A DNA stretch of 64,000 bases from Pseudomonas thivervalensis (GCF_001269655.1 NZ_LHVE01000006.1:124001-188000), one strand, 5' to 3'; positions 18,261-28,215 are shown, counted from the first letter of the stretch. The notes: generated by a model from the letters alone, not told the origin. Made by a program: numbers and translations.

Positions 18261-19763
18261 TTGTCTACATCTAACGAGTTGATCAGTGCAAAAGCCGCCA
18301 CCGGCATCGAAGGACTGGACGATATCCTTTCCGGTGGTTTGTCCCGCGGCCATGTGTTCCTGCTCGAGGGGGAACCGGGGACCGGTAAGACCACGGTCGC
18401 GCTGCATTTCCTGTTGGCCGGCGCCAAGGCTGGCGAGCGCTCGTTGTACATCACGCTCTCGGAAACCGAGCGTGAACTGCGTCAGGGCGCGGCCTCCCAC
18501 GGCTGGACCCTGGACGAGAACATTCATATTTTCGAGCTGACCCCGCCCGAAAGTCTGCTCAATGCCGAGCACCAGCAGAGCTTGCTGTACTCCTCGGACC
18601 TGGAGCTGGGCGAAGCGACCCGGCAGATATTCGAAGTGGTCGAACGGGTCAAGCCGACCCGGGTCGTGCTCGACAGCCTGTCGGAGATCCGCCTGCTGGC
18701 GCAAAGCTCCCTGCGCTACCGTCGCCAGATCCTGGCGATCAAGCATTACTTCGTGCGCTACGACGCTACAGTCCTGTTGCTTGACGACCTGACCACCGAG
18801 TCCCTGGACAAGACGGTGCACAGCGTTGCTCACGGCGTGGTGCGACTGGAAGAACTGACCCCCAACTACGGCGCCGAACGGCGACGGGTGCGGGTGGTCA
18901 AGTATCGCGGGCAGAAATACCGCGGCGGTTTCCATGACTTCACCATCATGGGTGATGGCCTGCACGTGTTCCCGCGCCTGGTGGCCGCCGAACACCGCGG
19001 GCACTACCTGCGCCAGCAACTCTCCAGCGGCATCGGCGAAATGGATGCGTTGCTGGGCGGCGGTATCGAGACCGGCTCCAGCACGTTGATCCTGGGCCCG
19101 GCGGGGACCGGCAAGTCGCTGATCTCGCTGATTTTTGCTGCTGCCGCCGTGCATCGCGGCGAGAAAGCCGCGTTGTTCATCTTCGATGAAGAGCTGGGCT
19201 TGCTGTTCGAGCGCCTGAAAAACATCGGCATCGATCTGCAAGCCCTGCAAGAGACCGGCAACCTGCTGATCGAACAGGTGGACGCCGCCGAGCTGTCCCC
19301 CGGCGAGTTCTCCCACCGCGTTCGTCGCTGCGTCGATGAAGGTGACATCAAGACCGTGGTCATCGACAGCATCAACGGCTACCAGGCGGCCATGCCGGAA
19401 GAGAACGCCCTGGTGCTGCACATGCATGAGTTGTTGCTCTACCTCAACCGCAAGGGCGCGGCGACCTTCATGACCGTCGCTCAGCACGGCCTGGTCGGGG
19501 ACATGCAGGCGCCCGTGGACATTACTTACCTGGCCGACACGGTGATTCTGTTGCGTTATTTCGAAGCGCTAGGCAAGGTTCGCCGGGCGATTTCCATCAT
19601 CAAGAAGCGCACCGGCAGCCACGAGTCGACCATCCGCGAATACCGCATCAGCGGCTCGGGCATGACCATTGGCGAACCGCTGGAAGCGTTCCAAGGCGTC
19701 TTGCGAGGGGTCCCCACTTACATGGGCGAGAGCAACCCGCTGCTCAAGGATGAACACCGGTGA
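18261..19763 (+). CDS. KaiC-like two-domain RecA-fold ATPase
   Basis: 500-residue protein with two KaiC domains. The first has Walker A GEPGTGKT and Walker B-like RVVLDSLSEI. The second has GPAGTGKS, the catalytic Glu pair in FIFDEELG, and VVIDSINGY. At the place of the cyanobacterial phosphosites (Ser431/Thr432) the sequence reads T-Y within ITYLADTVILLRYFE. Non-cyanobacterial KaiC relatives have been linked to stress responses rather than clocks, and kaiA/kaiB are absent here. The TTG start is chosen because GAGAGGG lies six bases upstream; the in-frame ATG at 18246 has no ribosome site. The stop overlaps the next gene (GTGA), so it works with that kinase. Confidence 0.9.
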   Translation: MSTSNELISAKAATGIEGLDDILSGGLSRGHVFLLEGEPGTGKTTVALHFLLAGAKAGERSLYITLSETERELRQGAASHGWTLDENIHIFELTPPESLLNAEHQQSLLYSSDLELGEATRQIFEVVERVKPTRVVLDSLSEIRLLAQSSLRYRRQILAIKHYFVRYDATVLLLDDLTTESLDKTVHSVAHGVVRLEELTPNYGAERRRVRVVKYRGQKYRGGFHDFTIMGDGLHVFPRLVAAEHRGHYLRQQLSSGIGEMDALLGGGIETGSSTLILGPAGTGKSLISLIFAAAAVHRGEKAALFIFDEELGLLFERLKNIGIDLQALQETGNLLIEQVDAAELSPGEFSHRVRRCVDEGDIKTVVIDSINGYQAAMPEENALVLHMHELLLYLNRKGAATFMTVAQHGLVGDMQAPVDITYLADTVILLRYFEALGKVRRAISIIKKRTGSHESTIREYRISGSGMTIGEPLEAFQGVLRGVPTYMGESNPLLKDEHR

Positions 19764-21430
19764 CGCTGGCCGAGCCCCTGTCCGAGCGGGCGCTGATTCT
19801 CGCGCCGCTGGGACGGGACAGCCAGATCGCCTTGATGATCCTCAATGAGGCCGGTTTTGCCGGTCTCATCTGCCGCCACCTGGGCCATTTGTGCGAAGAG
19901 CTGGAAAGCGGTGCCGGCCTGCTGGTGGTTTCTTCGGAGGCCTTGGTCGGTCCCGACCTGGAAACGCTGTTCCTGCAAATCGAGCAGCAACCGGCCTGGT
20001 CCGACCTGCCCATTGTCTTGCTGACCCATCACGGCGGCCCGGAACAGAACCCGGCGGCGCGGATCGGCATGCAATTGGGCAACGTGACCTTCCTTGAGCG
20101 CCCTTTCCATCCGGTCACCTTGATCAGCCTGGTCACCACCGCCCTGCGCGGGCGTCGAAGGCAGTACGAAGCCCGGGACCGCCTGATCGACCTCAGCAAC
20201 AGCGAACTGCGCCTGCAAACCACCCTCGAAACCCTCGAACAGCAGGTAGAAGAGCGTACCGCCCAGTTGCGCCACAACGAAGAAGCCCTGCGCCAGTCGC
20301 AGAAAATGGAGGCGGTCGGCCAGCTCACCGGCGGCATCGCCCACGACTTCAACAACATGCTCACCGGGATCATCGGCAGCCTCGAACTGTTGCGTCGACG
20401 CCTGGCCCGAGGGCGTACCGAGGACCTGGACAGCCTGATCGACCTGGGCGTGACCTCGGCCAACCGCGCCGCCGGCCTGACCCATCGCCTGCTGGCGTTT
20501 TCCCGGCGGCAATCGCTGGACTCCAAGGCGGTCCAGATGAATACCCTGGTGCTGTCCATGGGCGAACTGCTGCAGCGCAGTCTCAACGAAAGCATTCGCC
20601 TGGACATGCAACTGGACGAACAACTCTGGGTCGCCGAAGCCGACCCCAATCAACTGGAAAGCGCCCTGCTCAACCTGGTACTCAACGCCCGGGATGCGAT
20701 GCCCAACGGTGGAAACCTGGTGGTGCAGACCCGCAATCAGCATCTGGATGCCGACTTCACCGAGGCCTACCCCAACCTGGCACCCGGCGACTATGTGGTG
20801 CTGAGTGTGCAGGACAGCGGTTGCGGCATGCCCGAAGCGGTGATCAACCGTGCTTTCGACCCGTTCTTCACCACCAAGCCGATCGGCCAGGGCACCGGGC
20901 TGGGCCTGTCGATGATCTATGGCTTCAGTAAGCAATCCCGTGGCCATGTGACCATCGACAGCGAAGTCGACAAAGGCACCACCGTGAACCTTTACCTGCC
21001 ACGCTTCATCGGTGAAGAAATACACGAGCCCCAGATCACCGCCCAGCAGGCGCCGCATGCGCAGGATGGCGAGACCGTGCTGATCGTCGAGGACGATCCG
21101 GCGGTGCGGGTGCTGGTGAGCGCGGTGTTGAGCGAACTGGGCTATGCGTTTGTGGAAGCGGCCGACGCCAACGGCGCGTTGCCGATCCTCCAGTCAAGCC
21201 AGCGCATCGACCTGCTGATCAGCGACGTTGGCCTGCCCGGCATGAATGGCCGGCAACTGGCGGAAATCGGCCGGCAGGTCCGCCCGAGCTTGCGGGTATT
21301 GTTCATCACCGGCTACGCCGAGCATGCAGCGGTGCGCGGCGGCTTCCTCGACCCGGGGATGCAGATGATCACCAAGCCGTTCACGTTTGATTTGTTGACG
21401 GCCAAGGTGCGGGAGATGATCAAGGTTTGA
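19760..21430 (+). CDS. Hybrid histidine kinase with terminal receiver domain, partner of KaiC-like protein
   Basis: 556 residues, GTG start overlapping the KaiC-like stop by four bases. Residues about 1-135 resemble a receiver fold but lack the normal acidic pocket (a pseudo-receiver). A coiled coil ([24 protein letters not shown]) leads into the HisKA box with its phosphorylatable His ([17 protein letters not shown], the HWE-unlike IAHDFNN type). The HATPase has [16 protein letters not shown] and GTGLGLSM. A genuine receiver ends the protein (VEDDPAVR, phospho-Asp in ISDVGLPG, Lys in TKPF). No membrane segment, so it senses a cytoplasmic signal, perhaps the state of the KaiC-like ATPase. Confidence 0.9.
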   Translation: MTLAEPLSERALILAPLGRDSQIALMILNEAGFAGLICRHLGHLCEELESGAGLLVVSSEALVGPDLETLFLQIEQQPAWSDLPIVLLTHHGGPEQNPAARIGMQLGNVTFLERPFHPVTLISLVTTALRGRRRQYEARDRLIDLSNSELRLQTTLETLEQQVEERTAQLRHNEEALRQSQKMEAVGQLTGGIAHDFNNMLTGIIGSLELLRRRLARGRTEDLDSLIDLGVTSANRAAGLTHRLLAFSRRQSLDSKAVQMNTLVLSMGELLQRSLNESIRLDMQLDEQLWVAEADPNQLESALLNLVLNARDAMPNGGNLVVQTRNQHLDADFTEAYPNLAPGDYVVLSVQDSGCGMPEAVINRAFDPFFTTKPIGQGTGLGLSMIYGFSKQSRGHVTIDSEVDKGTTVNLYLPRFIGEEIHEPQITAQQAPHAQDGETVLIVEDDPAVRVLVSAVLSELGYAFVEAADANGALPILQSSQRIDLLISDVGLPGMNGRQLAEIGRQVRPSLRVLFITGYAEHAAVRGGFLDPGMQMITKPFTFDLLTAKVREMIKV

Positions 21431-21468
21431 GGCGATGGGTTCTGTTTGAGCAGGGGCATTGCACACAT

Positions 21469-21643
21469 TGTGGCGAGGGAGCTTGCTCCCGCTGGGCTGC
21501 AAACGCCATGTAGGAGCTGCCGAGCGGAGCGAGGCTGCGATCTTTCCACTGACAATTGAATCGAGAGCGAAAGATCAAGATCAAAAGATCGCAGGCTTCG
21601 CCAGCTCCTACAGAGCCCAGCGGGAGCAAGCTCCCTCGCCACA
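21469..21643. repeat. REP pair, family A, interrupted by a family C REP pair
   Basis: Outer arms are TGTGGCGAGGGAGCTTGCTC and its complement ending in CCTCGCCACA. Instead of the usual 50-base spacer, the interior contains a complete family C unit at 21510-21611. It lies between two convergent signalling operons. Confidence 0.9.
21510..21611. repeat. REP pair, family C (GTAGGAGCTGCCGAG type), nested
   Basis: Left arm GTAGGAGCTGCCGAGCG with GAGGCTGCGATCTTT, right arm AAAGATCGCAGGCTTCG with CCAGCTCCTAC. The same unit stands alone at 34763, 46942 and 59054. Confidence 0.88.
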
Positions 21644-21677
21644 GGGGGTTCGCCTGATCTGCTGGGATATCTCCTGC

Positions 21678-22055
21678 CTACGACAACATCGACTGCATGA
21701 TGCGCTGCAACTCATCCAGGTCGAACGGTTTGTCCAGGATCGGCGCCTTGCGGGTAATGGGGCTATCGGTGTCGCGCACTTCCTGCGCGTAGCCACTGAT
21801 GAAAATCACCTTCAGCTCGGGGCGCAACTTGACTGCGGGTTCGGCGATCTGCACCCCGGAAATACCGCCCGGCAGGCGGAAGTCGGTAATCATCATGTCC
21901 AGATGAGGCTTGCTCGCCAGGATCTCGAACGCCTGTTCACCGTTTTCGGCCTGCAGCACCCGGTACCCCTCGTTCGACAGGTGGGCCGACAACACCATCA
22001 GGATCGACGGGTCATCCTCGACGACCAATACAACATCTTGCGCATCTTCACTCAT
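21678..22055 (-). CDS. Single-domain response regulator (CheY-like)
   Basis: 125-residue receiver domain without output domain: acidic pocket VVEDDPS, phospho-Asp in MMITDFRLPGG, switch Ser in FISGYA, Lys in LDKPFDLDE. The ATG at 22055 is chosen because GAAGG lies upstream; an in-frame start at 22076 lies deeper in the upstream gene. It overlaps the end of the receiver-kinase gene by eight bases (ATGAGTGA), so it is the last member of a coupled five-gene unit and probably a phosphotransfer partner of its kinases. Confidence 0.9.
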   Translation of the reverse strand: MSEDAQDVVLVVEDDPSILMVLSAHLSNEGYRVLQAENGEQAFEILASKPHLDMMITDFRLPGGISGVQIAEPAVKLRPELKVIFISGYAQEVRDTDSPITRKAPILDKPFDLDELQRIMQSMLS

Positions 22056-23337
22056 GAGAAGCCTTCGTTCGATCAATAGCTGCTGATACGACCTTGGGGT
22101 CTCTCAGAGGTTGCGTCTGTTCGGCGGTTTTGTCCAAGACAGTTTTCTGCAAGGGCAGGCAAACACGAAACAGTGCCCCTTCATTGAGCCGACTGTCGAC
22201 CGTGATTGTCCCGCCATGGGCCGTGACAATCTGCTCGGAAATGAACAGCCCCAGTCCCAGGCCCGAGGCGACTGCCTTGGACGATACGCGCTCGAACTGC
22301 TGGAAGATACGTTTCTGGTTCTCCTCGCTGATGCCGATGCCGTGGTCCTGGACCTCGATGCAGGCGTGTTCGGGAGTTTTGTAGACGCGCACTTCGATTG
22401 GCCCCTTGCCGCCGTAGCGCAGCGCATTGGTCAGCAGATTCGACACCACCTGCTCGATACGAAACTCATCCCAAAGCCCCTCCACCGCCGGTTCGGCCAT
22501 GCAGGTCAACGAACACTCGGCCACGGCGATTTGCGGCTGGAAGTTGCGCAGCAGGTTTTCCACCAAGGCCGTCAGGTTGAAGCGGGTCGGACGGATCGAC
22601 AGCTTGCCGGTACGAATCCGCGACACATCCAGCATGTCCTCGATCAGCCGGATCAGGCTCTTGATCTGGCGCTCGTCGCGTTCGACCATCGCGCGCACCT
22701 TGTCCAGGCTGAACGCCGCGGCATTGTCCCGGGCCAGGTGCATCTTGCGCAGCTGGGTCTCGAGGATGAGGCCGTTGAGGGGTGTGCGCACCTCGTGGGC
22801 AACGATGGACATGAAGTCGTCCCGCATGCGCACCGCCTGCTCCAACTCGCCACGGGTGGCCTCCAGTTGCTGCAACAGGACTTCCTGCTCCCGGCGACTC
22901 TGCTCAAGGGCAACGACCTGTTCCTTCATGGCCTTTCGTTGGCGATACAGCTCGACGAATACGTTGACCTTGCTCTTGACGGCCTGGGTGTCCAGCGGCT
23001 TGTGCAGGAAGTCCACCGCGCCGTTTTCATAACCGGTAAAGGCATAGTTGCGCTCACGCCCGGCGGCGCTGACGAAAATGATCGGGATGCTGCGGGTCTT
23101 TTCCGTGCCGCGCATCAGCTCGGCCAGCCCGAAACCGTTCATCTCCGGCATCTGCACGTCGATAATGGCCAGGGCAAAGTCATGTTGCAGTAGCAGGGAC
23201 AGCGCTTCGTCCGCCGACAGGGCCTTGAAGACCTCGCGGTCGTCTCCCCGGATCAACGCTTCCAGGGCCAACAGATTCTCAGGCAGATCGTCGACGATCA
23301 GCAGTTTGGCTTGAATATCTCTTGGCATGTGGTTCAT
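22048..23337 (-). CDS. Receiver-histidine kinase hybrid (REC-HisKA-HATPase)
   Basis: 429 residues. The N-terminal receiver (IVDDLPENLLALE, phospho-Asp in IIDVQMPEMNG, Lys in LHKPLDT) is joined by a coiled coil (about 125-175, QRKAMKEQVVALEQSRREQE) to a HisKA domain with His in SIVAHEVRTPLNG and a HATPase with NLLTNALRYG, DHGIGI and GLGLGLF. Soluble, no membrane segment. The order receiver-before-kinase suggests the kinase is switched by phosphorylation from an upstream kinase, possibly the large hybrid kinase of the same unit. Start ATG overlaps the cheB-like stop by four bases. Confidence 0.9.
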   Translation of the reverse strand: MNHMPRDIQAKLLIVDDLPENLLALEALIRGDDREVFKALSADEALSLLLQHDFALAIIDVQMPEMNGFGLAELMRGTEKTRSIPIIFVSAAGRERNYAFTGYENGAVDFLHKPLDTQAVKSKVNVFVELYRQRKAMKEQVVALEQSRREQEVLLQQLEATRGELEQAVRMRDDFMSIVAHEVRTPLNGLILETQLRKMHLARDNAAAFSLDKVRAMVERDERQIKSLIRLIEDMLDVSRIRTGKLSIRPTRFNLTALVENLLRNFQPQIAVAECSLTCMAEPAVEGLWDEFRIEQVVSNLLTNALRYGGKGPIEVRVYKTPEHACIEVQDHGIGISEENQKRIFQQFERVSSKAVASGLGLGLFISEQIVTAHGGTITVDSRLNEGALFRVCLPLQKTVLDKTAEQTQPLRDPKVVSAAIDRTKASHE

Positions 23338-23921
23338 TCCAGCCCGGCCAGCAATTGGCCGATGCCTTGCAAAGTAAGGATATGGTCGGGCTCGTGCAGG
23401 GCCAGCGCGGCTTCGGGCATCGTGGAGACCTGGGCTTCCTCGGGATCCTGGACCACCGTGATCCCGCCCAGCGCCCTGACCTTCGCCAGGCCCCGGGCGC
23501 CATCGTCGTTGGCGCCGGTCAGCACCACGGCAAGCAACGCCGGGCCGTAGACATCGGCGGCCGACTCGAACAGCACGTCGATGGACGGCCGTGAATGGTG
23601 GACGGGTTCCTCCAGGCTCAACGACAGACTACGGTCGGCCTCCACCGACAAGTGATAGCCAGGCGTGGCGACGTACAAGGTGCCCGGGACGATATCCAGC
23701 TTGTCCCGGGCTTCCTCCACCGGCACCGCCAGACGATGGCCGAACACCGAGGCCAGTTGGCTGTCGCGCTCATCCGGCAGATGCAACACCACCAGGATGG
23801 GCACGCCAAAGCCTCGGCGCAGGTGTCCGAACACCCTGAGCAACGCTTCGACACCGCCGGCCGATGCGCCGACGACAATGGCCTCGATGGGCGGCCTGGA
23901 CCTGTCCTTCGTCTGGTTCAT
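23334..23921 (-). CDS. CheB-type protein-glutamate methylesterase, lone catalytic domain
   Basis: 195 residues, only the methylesterase domain; the receiver domain of classical CheB is absent. The Ser-His-Asp triad can be placed in VVGASAGG, VVLHLPDE and LTGANDDGA. The signature of the family (GGTxxQDPxEA-like) reads GGITVVQDPEEAQVSTMPEAAL. It lies between a CheR-type methyltransferase and a receiver-kinase with four-base overlaps on both sides. No chemoreceptor gene is nearby, so substrates may be non-MCP proteins or the coiled coil of the large hybrid kinase; this is inference. Confidence 0.92.
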   Translation of the reverse strand: MNQTKDRSRPPIEAIVVGASAGGVEALLRVFGHLRRGFGVPILVVLHLPDERDSQLASVFGHRLAVPVEEARDKLDIVPGTLYVATPGYHLSVEADRSLSLSLEEPVHHSRPSIDVLFESAADVYGPALLAVVLTGANDDGARGLAKVRALGGITVVQDPEEAQVSTMPEAALALHEPDHILTLQGIGQLLAGLE

Positions 23922-24733
23922 AACTTGCGATAGATCCGTTCCTGTTTGACCAACGGCTCGAATCGATGGCCGTAAGCCGAAAAATCCAATGTCTCCTTAC
24001 TGCCCAATACCAGGAAACCACGGTGACAGAGGGACTCATGGAACAGTCCAAACGCACGATCTTGCAGTTTTTTATTGAAATATATCAATACATTGCGGCA
24101 TGAAATTAACTGAGTTTCCGAGAAAACACTGTCGGTCGCCAGGCTGTGATCGGCAAAGGTCACGTTCTGGCACAGGGTTTTGTCGAACATCGCATAATCG
24201 TAGGCGGCGGTGTAGTAATCGGCAAATGATCGCCGTCCTCCGGCGTTCTGGTAGTTCTGGGTATAGGTGCGCACGTTTTCCAGGGAGAAGATCCCCTGCT
24301 TGGCTTTTTCCAGCGAACGCGGATTGATATCGGTGGCGTAGATGAACGTGCGGTCCAGCAGGCCTTCTTCGCGCAGCAGGATCGCCATGGAGTAGACCTC
24401 CTCCCCCGTGCTGCAACCGGCGATCCAGATCTTGATCGAAGGGTACGTCCTGAGCAACGGCACGATTTCCTCGCGGATCGCCAGGAAATGCGAGGGGTCT
24501 CGAAACATCTCGCTGACCGGGATCGTCAGCAGTTGCAGCAACTGCATGAACATGCCCGGGTCATGCAATACGCGCTCCTGCAAGGCTGAAATGGTCTTGC
24601 ATTCGAACTGGCTCAGCGCATGGTGGACCCGGCGCTTGATGGAAGCGCCGGAATAATCGCGAAAGTCGTAGCTGTACTTGAGGTAGATCGCTTCAATCAA
24701 CAAACGAAGTTCAATGTCAGTGTCACGTTCCAC
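23918..24733 (-). CDS. CheR-type SAM-dependent protein methyltransferase
   Basis: 271 residues with the GTG start at 24733, chosen because GGAAAGA lies six bases upstream and GTG overlaps the previous TAG by one base. An ATG at 24760 inside the upstream gene would add nine residues. The N-terminal helical CheR domain (SGASIKRRVHHAL) is followed by the SAM-binding fold with IWIAGCSTGEEVYSMA, YATDINPRSLEKA and CRNVLIYF. It lacks the C-terminal beta-subdomain/pentapeptide-binding extras or TPRs of some CheR proteins. Coupled to the cheB-like gene downstream. Confidence 0.92.
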   Translation of the reverse strand: MERDTDIELRLLIEAIYLKYSYDFRDYSGASIKRRVHHALSQFECKTISALQERVLHDPGMFMQLLQLLTIPVSEMFRDPSHFLAIREEIVPLLRTYPSIKIWIAGCSTGEEVYSMAILLREEGLLDRTFIYATDINPRSLEKAKQGIFSLENVRTYTQNYQNAGGRRSFADYYTAAYDYAMFDKTLCQNVTFADHSLATDSVFSETQLISCRNVLIYFNKKLQDRAFGLFHESLCHRGFLVLGSKETLDFSAYGHRFEPLVKQERIYRKL

Positions 24734-27700
24734 TAAATTCTTTCCATATTCGGCAACCACACGCGAATCAGCGAAAACAGACGATCCAGATCGATCGGCT
24801 TGGCCAGGTAGTCGTTGGAACCCGCCGCCAGGCAGCGTTCCTGATCATCCTTCATGGCCTTGGCCGTCACGGCGATGATGGGCAGCTTGCGCCAGCGCGG
24901 GTCCTTGCGGATCAGCGCAGTGGCCTCGAAACCGTCCATCTCCGGCATCATCACATCCATCAGCACCAGGTCGATGTCGTCGAACTCATTCAGGCGATCG
25001 ATCGCCTCCAACCCATTGCGGCCGATGACCACGATCGCCCCTTTCGCCTCCAGGGCGCTGGTCAGGGCAAAAATGTTGCGCACATCGTCATCCACCAGCA
25101 GCACCTTGCGGCCTTCGAACACCTTGTCGCGGCTGCGGGCGGTCTTGAGCATCCGCTGCCGTTCATGGGACAACCGGGATTCGACTTTGTGCAGAAAGAG
25201 TGTCACTTCGTCCAGCAGGCGCTCTGGCGAACGGGCGCCCTTGATGATGATCGAGCGTGAATACTTGCGCAGTTCGGCTTCCTCGTCCCGTGTCAGGTTG
25301 CGCCCGGTGTAGACGATCACCGGCGGGAAGGAACAGATGTCTTCGCTGGACATGCGCTTGAGCAAGTCATTGCCGAGCATGTCTGGCAACTTGAGGTCGA
25401 TGATCATGCAGTCGTAGACATTGGTCCGCAGCAGGTCCAAGGCTTGCTGGGCCAGGCCAACAGCGGTGATCTCGATGTCATCGTCGCCGATCAGGCGAGT
25501 AATGCTGTCGCGTTGCAGGTCATCGTCTTCCACCAGCAGCACCCGCTTGACCTTCTGGGTCAGCTTGGCCTCCAGGCGGGCGAATACATCCTTGAGTTCT
25601 TCGCGGGTGGTTGGCTTGACGGCATAGCCGATGGCGCCCATGTGCATGGCGGCTTCGACGCGGTCTTCGACGGAAATCACGTGCACCGGGATGTGCCGGG
25701 TTTCGGCCTGCTCCTTGAGCCGCTGCAACACTGTCAGCCCGGAATGGTCCGGCAGGCGCATGTCCAGCAGGATCGCGTCGGGGGCCAGTTGCAACGCCAG
25801 GTCGAAGCCTTCGTCGGCACCGTGGGCCACCAGGCACTGGTAACCAAGCTCATGGGCCAGGTCGAACAGAATCCGCGCGAACTTGGGCTCGTCCTCGATC
25901 ACCAGGATGCATCGGGTTTCGAATGGCGCCTTGTCGCGGTCGTCGGCGAATCGGGCAATCGGCGTGTCCACCTCGGCGATCAGCGGCGCGGGTGCGGCTT
26001 TGGGTGCAACGGCCGCTGGCGCGGTGGCCGTCGGGGTGAAGGTCATCGGCGCTATCGGGGTGTCCCCGGGCTCGACATAACGTTCCGGCAATACCAGTGT
26101 AAAGACGCTGCCCTGCCCCGGCTCGCTGGAAACCGAGATCGAGCCGCCCAGCAACGTGGCCAGGTCCCGGGAAATCGACAACCCCAGGCCGGTACCGCCG
26201 TAGCGACGGTTGGTGGTGCCATCGGCCTGGCGGAACGCTTCGAAGATGCTTTGCTGCTGGTCCGCGGCGATGCCGATCCCGGAGTCCCGCACCATGAATG
26301 CGATGCCCGAGCCCGGCTGACCGGCCACGGACAAGCTGACGGAACCTTGCTCGGTGAACTTCACGGCGTTGGACAGCAGGTTCTTGATCACCTGCTCCAG
26401 GCGCTGGCGATCGGTGTAGAGCATCGCCGGCGCATCGGTCAGCACTTGCACCTCGAAACCCAGGCCCTTGTCGGCCGCCAACGGCTCGAACATATCCCGC
26501 AACCCTTCCACCAGACGCTGCACGCTGGTGTTTTCCGGGCGCACTTCCAGTTTCCCGGCCTCGACCTTGGAGATGTCGAGAATGTCGTTGATCAGGTTCA
26601 GCAGGTCATTGCCGGCGGAGTAGATCGATTCGGCAAACTTGACCTGCTCCTCGCTGAGGTTCTGCTGCGGGTTCTCCGCCAGCAGCTTGGACAGGATCAG
26701 CGAGCTGTTGAGCGGCGTGCGCAGCTCATGGGACATGTTGGCCAGAAACTCGGATTTGTATTTGCTCGATCGCTGCAGTTCTTCGGCGCGCTCCTGCAAC
26801 TGGATCTGGGCCAGGTTCAGTTCGCTGTTCTTCTGGTCCATGGCGTCGCGCTGCTCGGCCAATTGCTCGTTGGTCTGCTCCAGCTCCTGTTGCTGGGCTT
26901 CCAGGTGGGCCTGGGATTCCTTGAGGATGCGCGACTGTTCTTCCAGCTCTTCGTTGGCAGTCTTGAGTTCTTCCTGCTGGACTTGCAGCTCTTCGTTCAA
27001 CTGTTGGGTTTCGGCCAGCACTTCCTGCAGGCGTTGGCGATAGCGGGCGGCCTCGATGGAGGTGCCGATGTTGCCGGCGATCAGCTCCAGCAGCTCGACA
27101 TCTCGTTCGGTCAATGGCCGCAGGAGCCCCAGCTCGACGACACCGTTGATCCGGTCATCGTCACTGGTAGGCACCACCAACACGCTGTTGGGCAGGCCCT
27201 GCCCCAATCCGGAGCTGACCTTCAGATAATCGTCCGGCACGTCGTCCAGGCGGATGAGGCGCCCCTGTTGCACGGCCTGGCCCGCGATGCCTTCGCCGGC
27301 GACGATCACCTGCTGTTGTTCTTCGTCCTCCCGGGACAGGCCATAGGCGGCGACGCGCCGGAGGACACCGTTTTCTTCCCGCACATAAAGTGCCGCGACA
27401 GCGACGTCCAGGTATTTCGCACAGAACTGCAGGATATTGCGGCCCAACAGGTTCAGCGACAGTTGCCCCAGGACCTGCTCGGCCAGTTGCGTCTGGCCAT
27501 TGCGCAGCCAGGCCTGCTTCTCCAGGTGCAAAGCGCTGCGTTGCTGGACCTTCAGGTTGGCGCTGTAGCTTTCGGACAGGTTCAACAGGTCCCGGCGACC
27601 GACGTAGGCCAGCAGCCCGCTGACCGCAGCGACGAACAACAGGTACAGGGCAATGCTCCAGACGGTCGTGGTGCGCACATCCAGGTTACGCGCCGCACGC

Positions 27701-28215
27701 AGTTGCTGCTCGGTCTCGACAACCTCTTCGAAGGACTGGCGAATCTCGTCGGTCAGGCGCTTGCCGCGCCCGGCCTTCACCGCGCCCCGGTAATCGCCGC
27801 TGCTGCGTTGCAAGTCGATCATGCCCTGGGCGTAATTGGACCACTCCGTCTGGAGTGCCTGGATCTTGTGCAGCCGGTCGACCTGGACGGGGTTGTCGGC
27901 TGTCAATTCCAGCAAAGTGTCCAGCGCCACGGCGATCCGTGGCTTGGCCACTTCGTAGGGGTCGAGGAAGTGCTCATCGCCACTCAACAGGTAGCCGCGC
28001 ATGCCGGTTTCCAGGTCCACGCTCAGCTTGAGCGCTTCGTTGGCGTTATTGATCACCCTGTCGGTATGGCCGACCCACTGGATCACCGACAACAGGTACG
28101 TGATGAGGATGATGAAAAACACCGCGCTGAGGGCGCCCATGCCCAGCGGCAGGCTGATGTTGCGGCTCAGGAGTTTGCGAAAACTTTGCTCGTCGACCGA
28201 AGACGAAGGAGTCAT
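24733..28215 (-). CDS. Large hybrid histidine kinase (CHASE3-GAF-coiled coil-HisKA-HATPase-REC-REC-REC)
   Basis: 1160 residues with the ATG at 28215 (AAGG eight bases upstream; possible starts at 28248 and 28281 add 11-22 residues). Two membrane helices near residues 27-48 and 188-205 bracket a CHASE3 periplasmic domain (ETGMRGYLLSGDEHFLDPY). A GAF domain, then a long Gln/Glu-rich coiled coil (about 410-490), lead to HisKA with NMSHELRTPLNSSL and a HATPase with NLLSNAVKF, DSGIGI and GTGLGLSI. Three receivers follow, with phospho-Asp in LLDMRLPD, IIDLKLPD and LMDVMMPEMDG. It heads the unit containing CheR, CheB and further receivers. The coiled coil is a plausible methylation target, but that is speculation. 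Confidence 0.9.
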   Translation of the reverse strand: MTPSSSVDEQSFRKLLSRNISLPLGMGALSAVFFIILITYLLSVIQWVGHTDRVINNANEALKLSVDLETGMRGYLLSGDEHFLDPYEVAKPRIAVALDTLLELTADNPVQVDRLHKIQALQTEWSNYAQGMIDLQRSSGDYRGAVKAGRGKRLTDEIRQSFEEVVETEQQLRAARNLDVRTTTVWSIALYLLFVAAVSGLLAYVGRRDLLNLSESYSANLKVQQRSALHLEKQAWLRNGQTQLAEQVLGQLSLNLLGRNILQFCAKYLDVAVAALYVREENGVLRRVAAYGLSREDEEQQQVIVAGEGIAGQAVQQGRLIRLDDVPDDYLKVSSGLGQGLPNSVLVVPTSDDDRINGVVELGLLRPLTERDVELLELIAGNIGTSIEAARYRQRLQEVLAETQQLNEELQVQQEELKTANEELEEQSRILKESQAHLEAQQQELEQTNEQLAEQRDAMDQKNSELNLAQIQLQERAEELQRSSKYKSEFLANMSHELRTPLNSSLILSKLLAENPQQNLSEEQVKFAESIYSAGNDLLNLINDILDISKVEAGKLEVRPENTSVQRLVEGLRDMFEPLAADKGLGFEVQVLTDAPAMLYTDRQRLEQVIKNLLSNAVKFTEQGSVSLSVAGQPGSGIAFMVRDSGIGIAADQQQSIFEAFRQADGTTNRRYGGTGLGLSISRDLATLLGGSISVSSEPGQGSVFTLVLPERYVEPGDTPIAPMTFTPTATAPAAVAPKAAPAPLIAEVDTPIARFADDRDKAPFETRCILVIEDEPKFARILFDLAHELGYQCLVAHGADEGFDLALQLAPDAILLDMRLPDHSGLTVLQRLKEQAETRHIPVHVISVEDRVEAAMHMGAIGYAVKPTTREELKDVFARLEAKLTQKVKRVLLVEDDDLQRDSITRLIGDDDIEITAVGLAQQALDLLRTNVYDCMIIDLKLPDMLGNDLLKRMSSEDICSFPPVIVYTGRNLTRDEEAELRKYSRSIIIKGARSPERLLDEVTLFLHKVESRLSHERQRMLKTARSRDKVFEGRKVLLVDDDVRNIFALTSALEAKGAIVVIGRNGLEAIDRLNEFDDIDLVLMDVMMPEMDGFEATALIRKDPRWRKLPIIAVTAKAMKDDQERCLAAGSNDYLAKPIDLDRLFSLIRVWLPNMERI

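Noticed and set aside
24733..24760. ATG at 24760 as the cheR-like start
   Set aside because: It lies inside the upstream kinase gene without a ribosome site, whereas GTG 24733 has GGAAAGA six bases upstream and a one-base overlap with the preceding stop.
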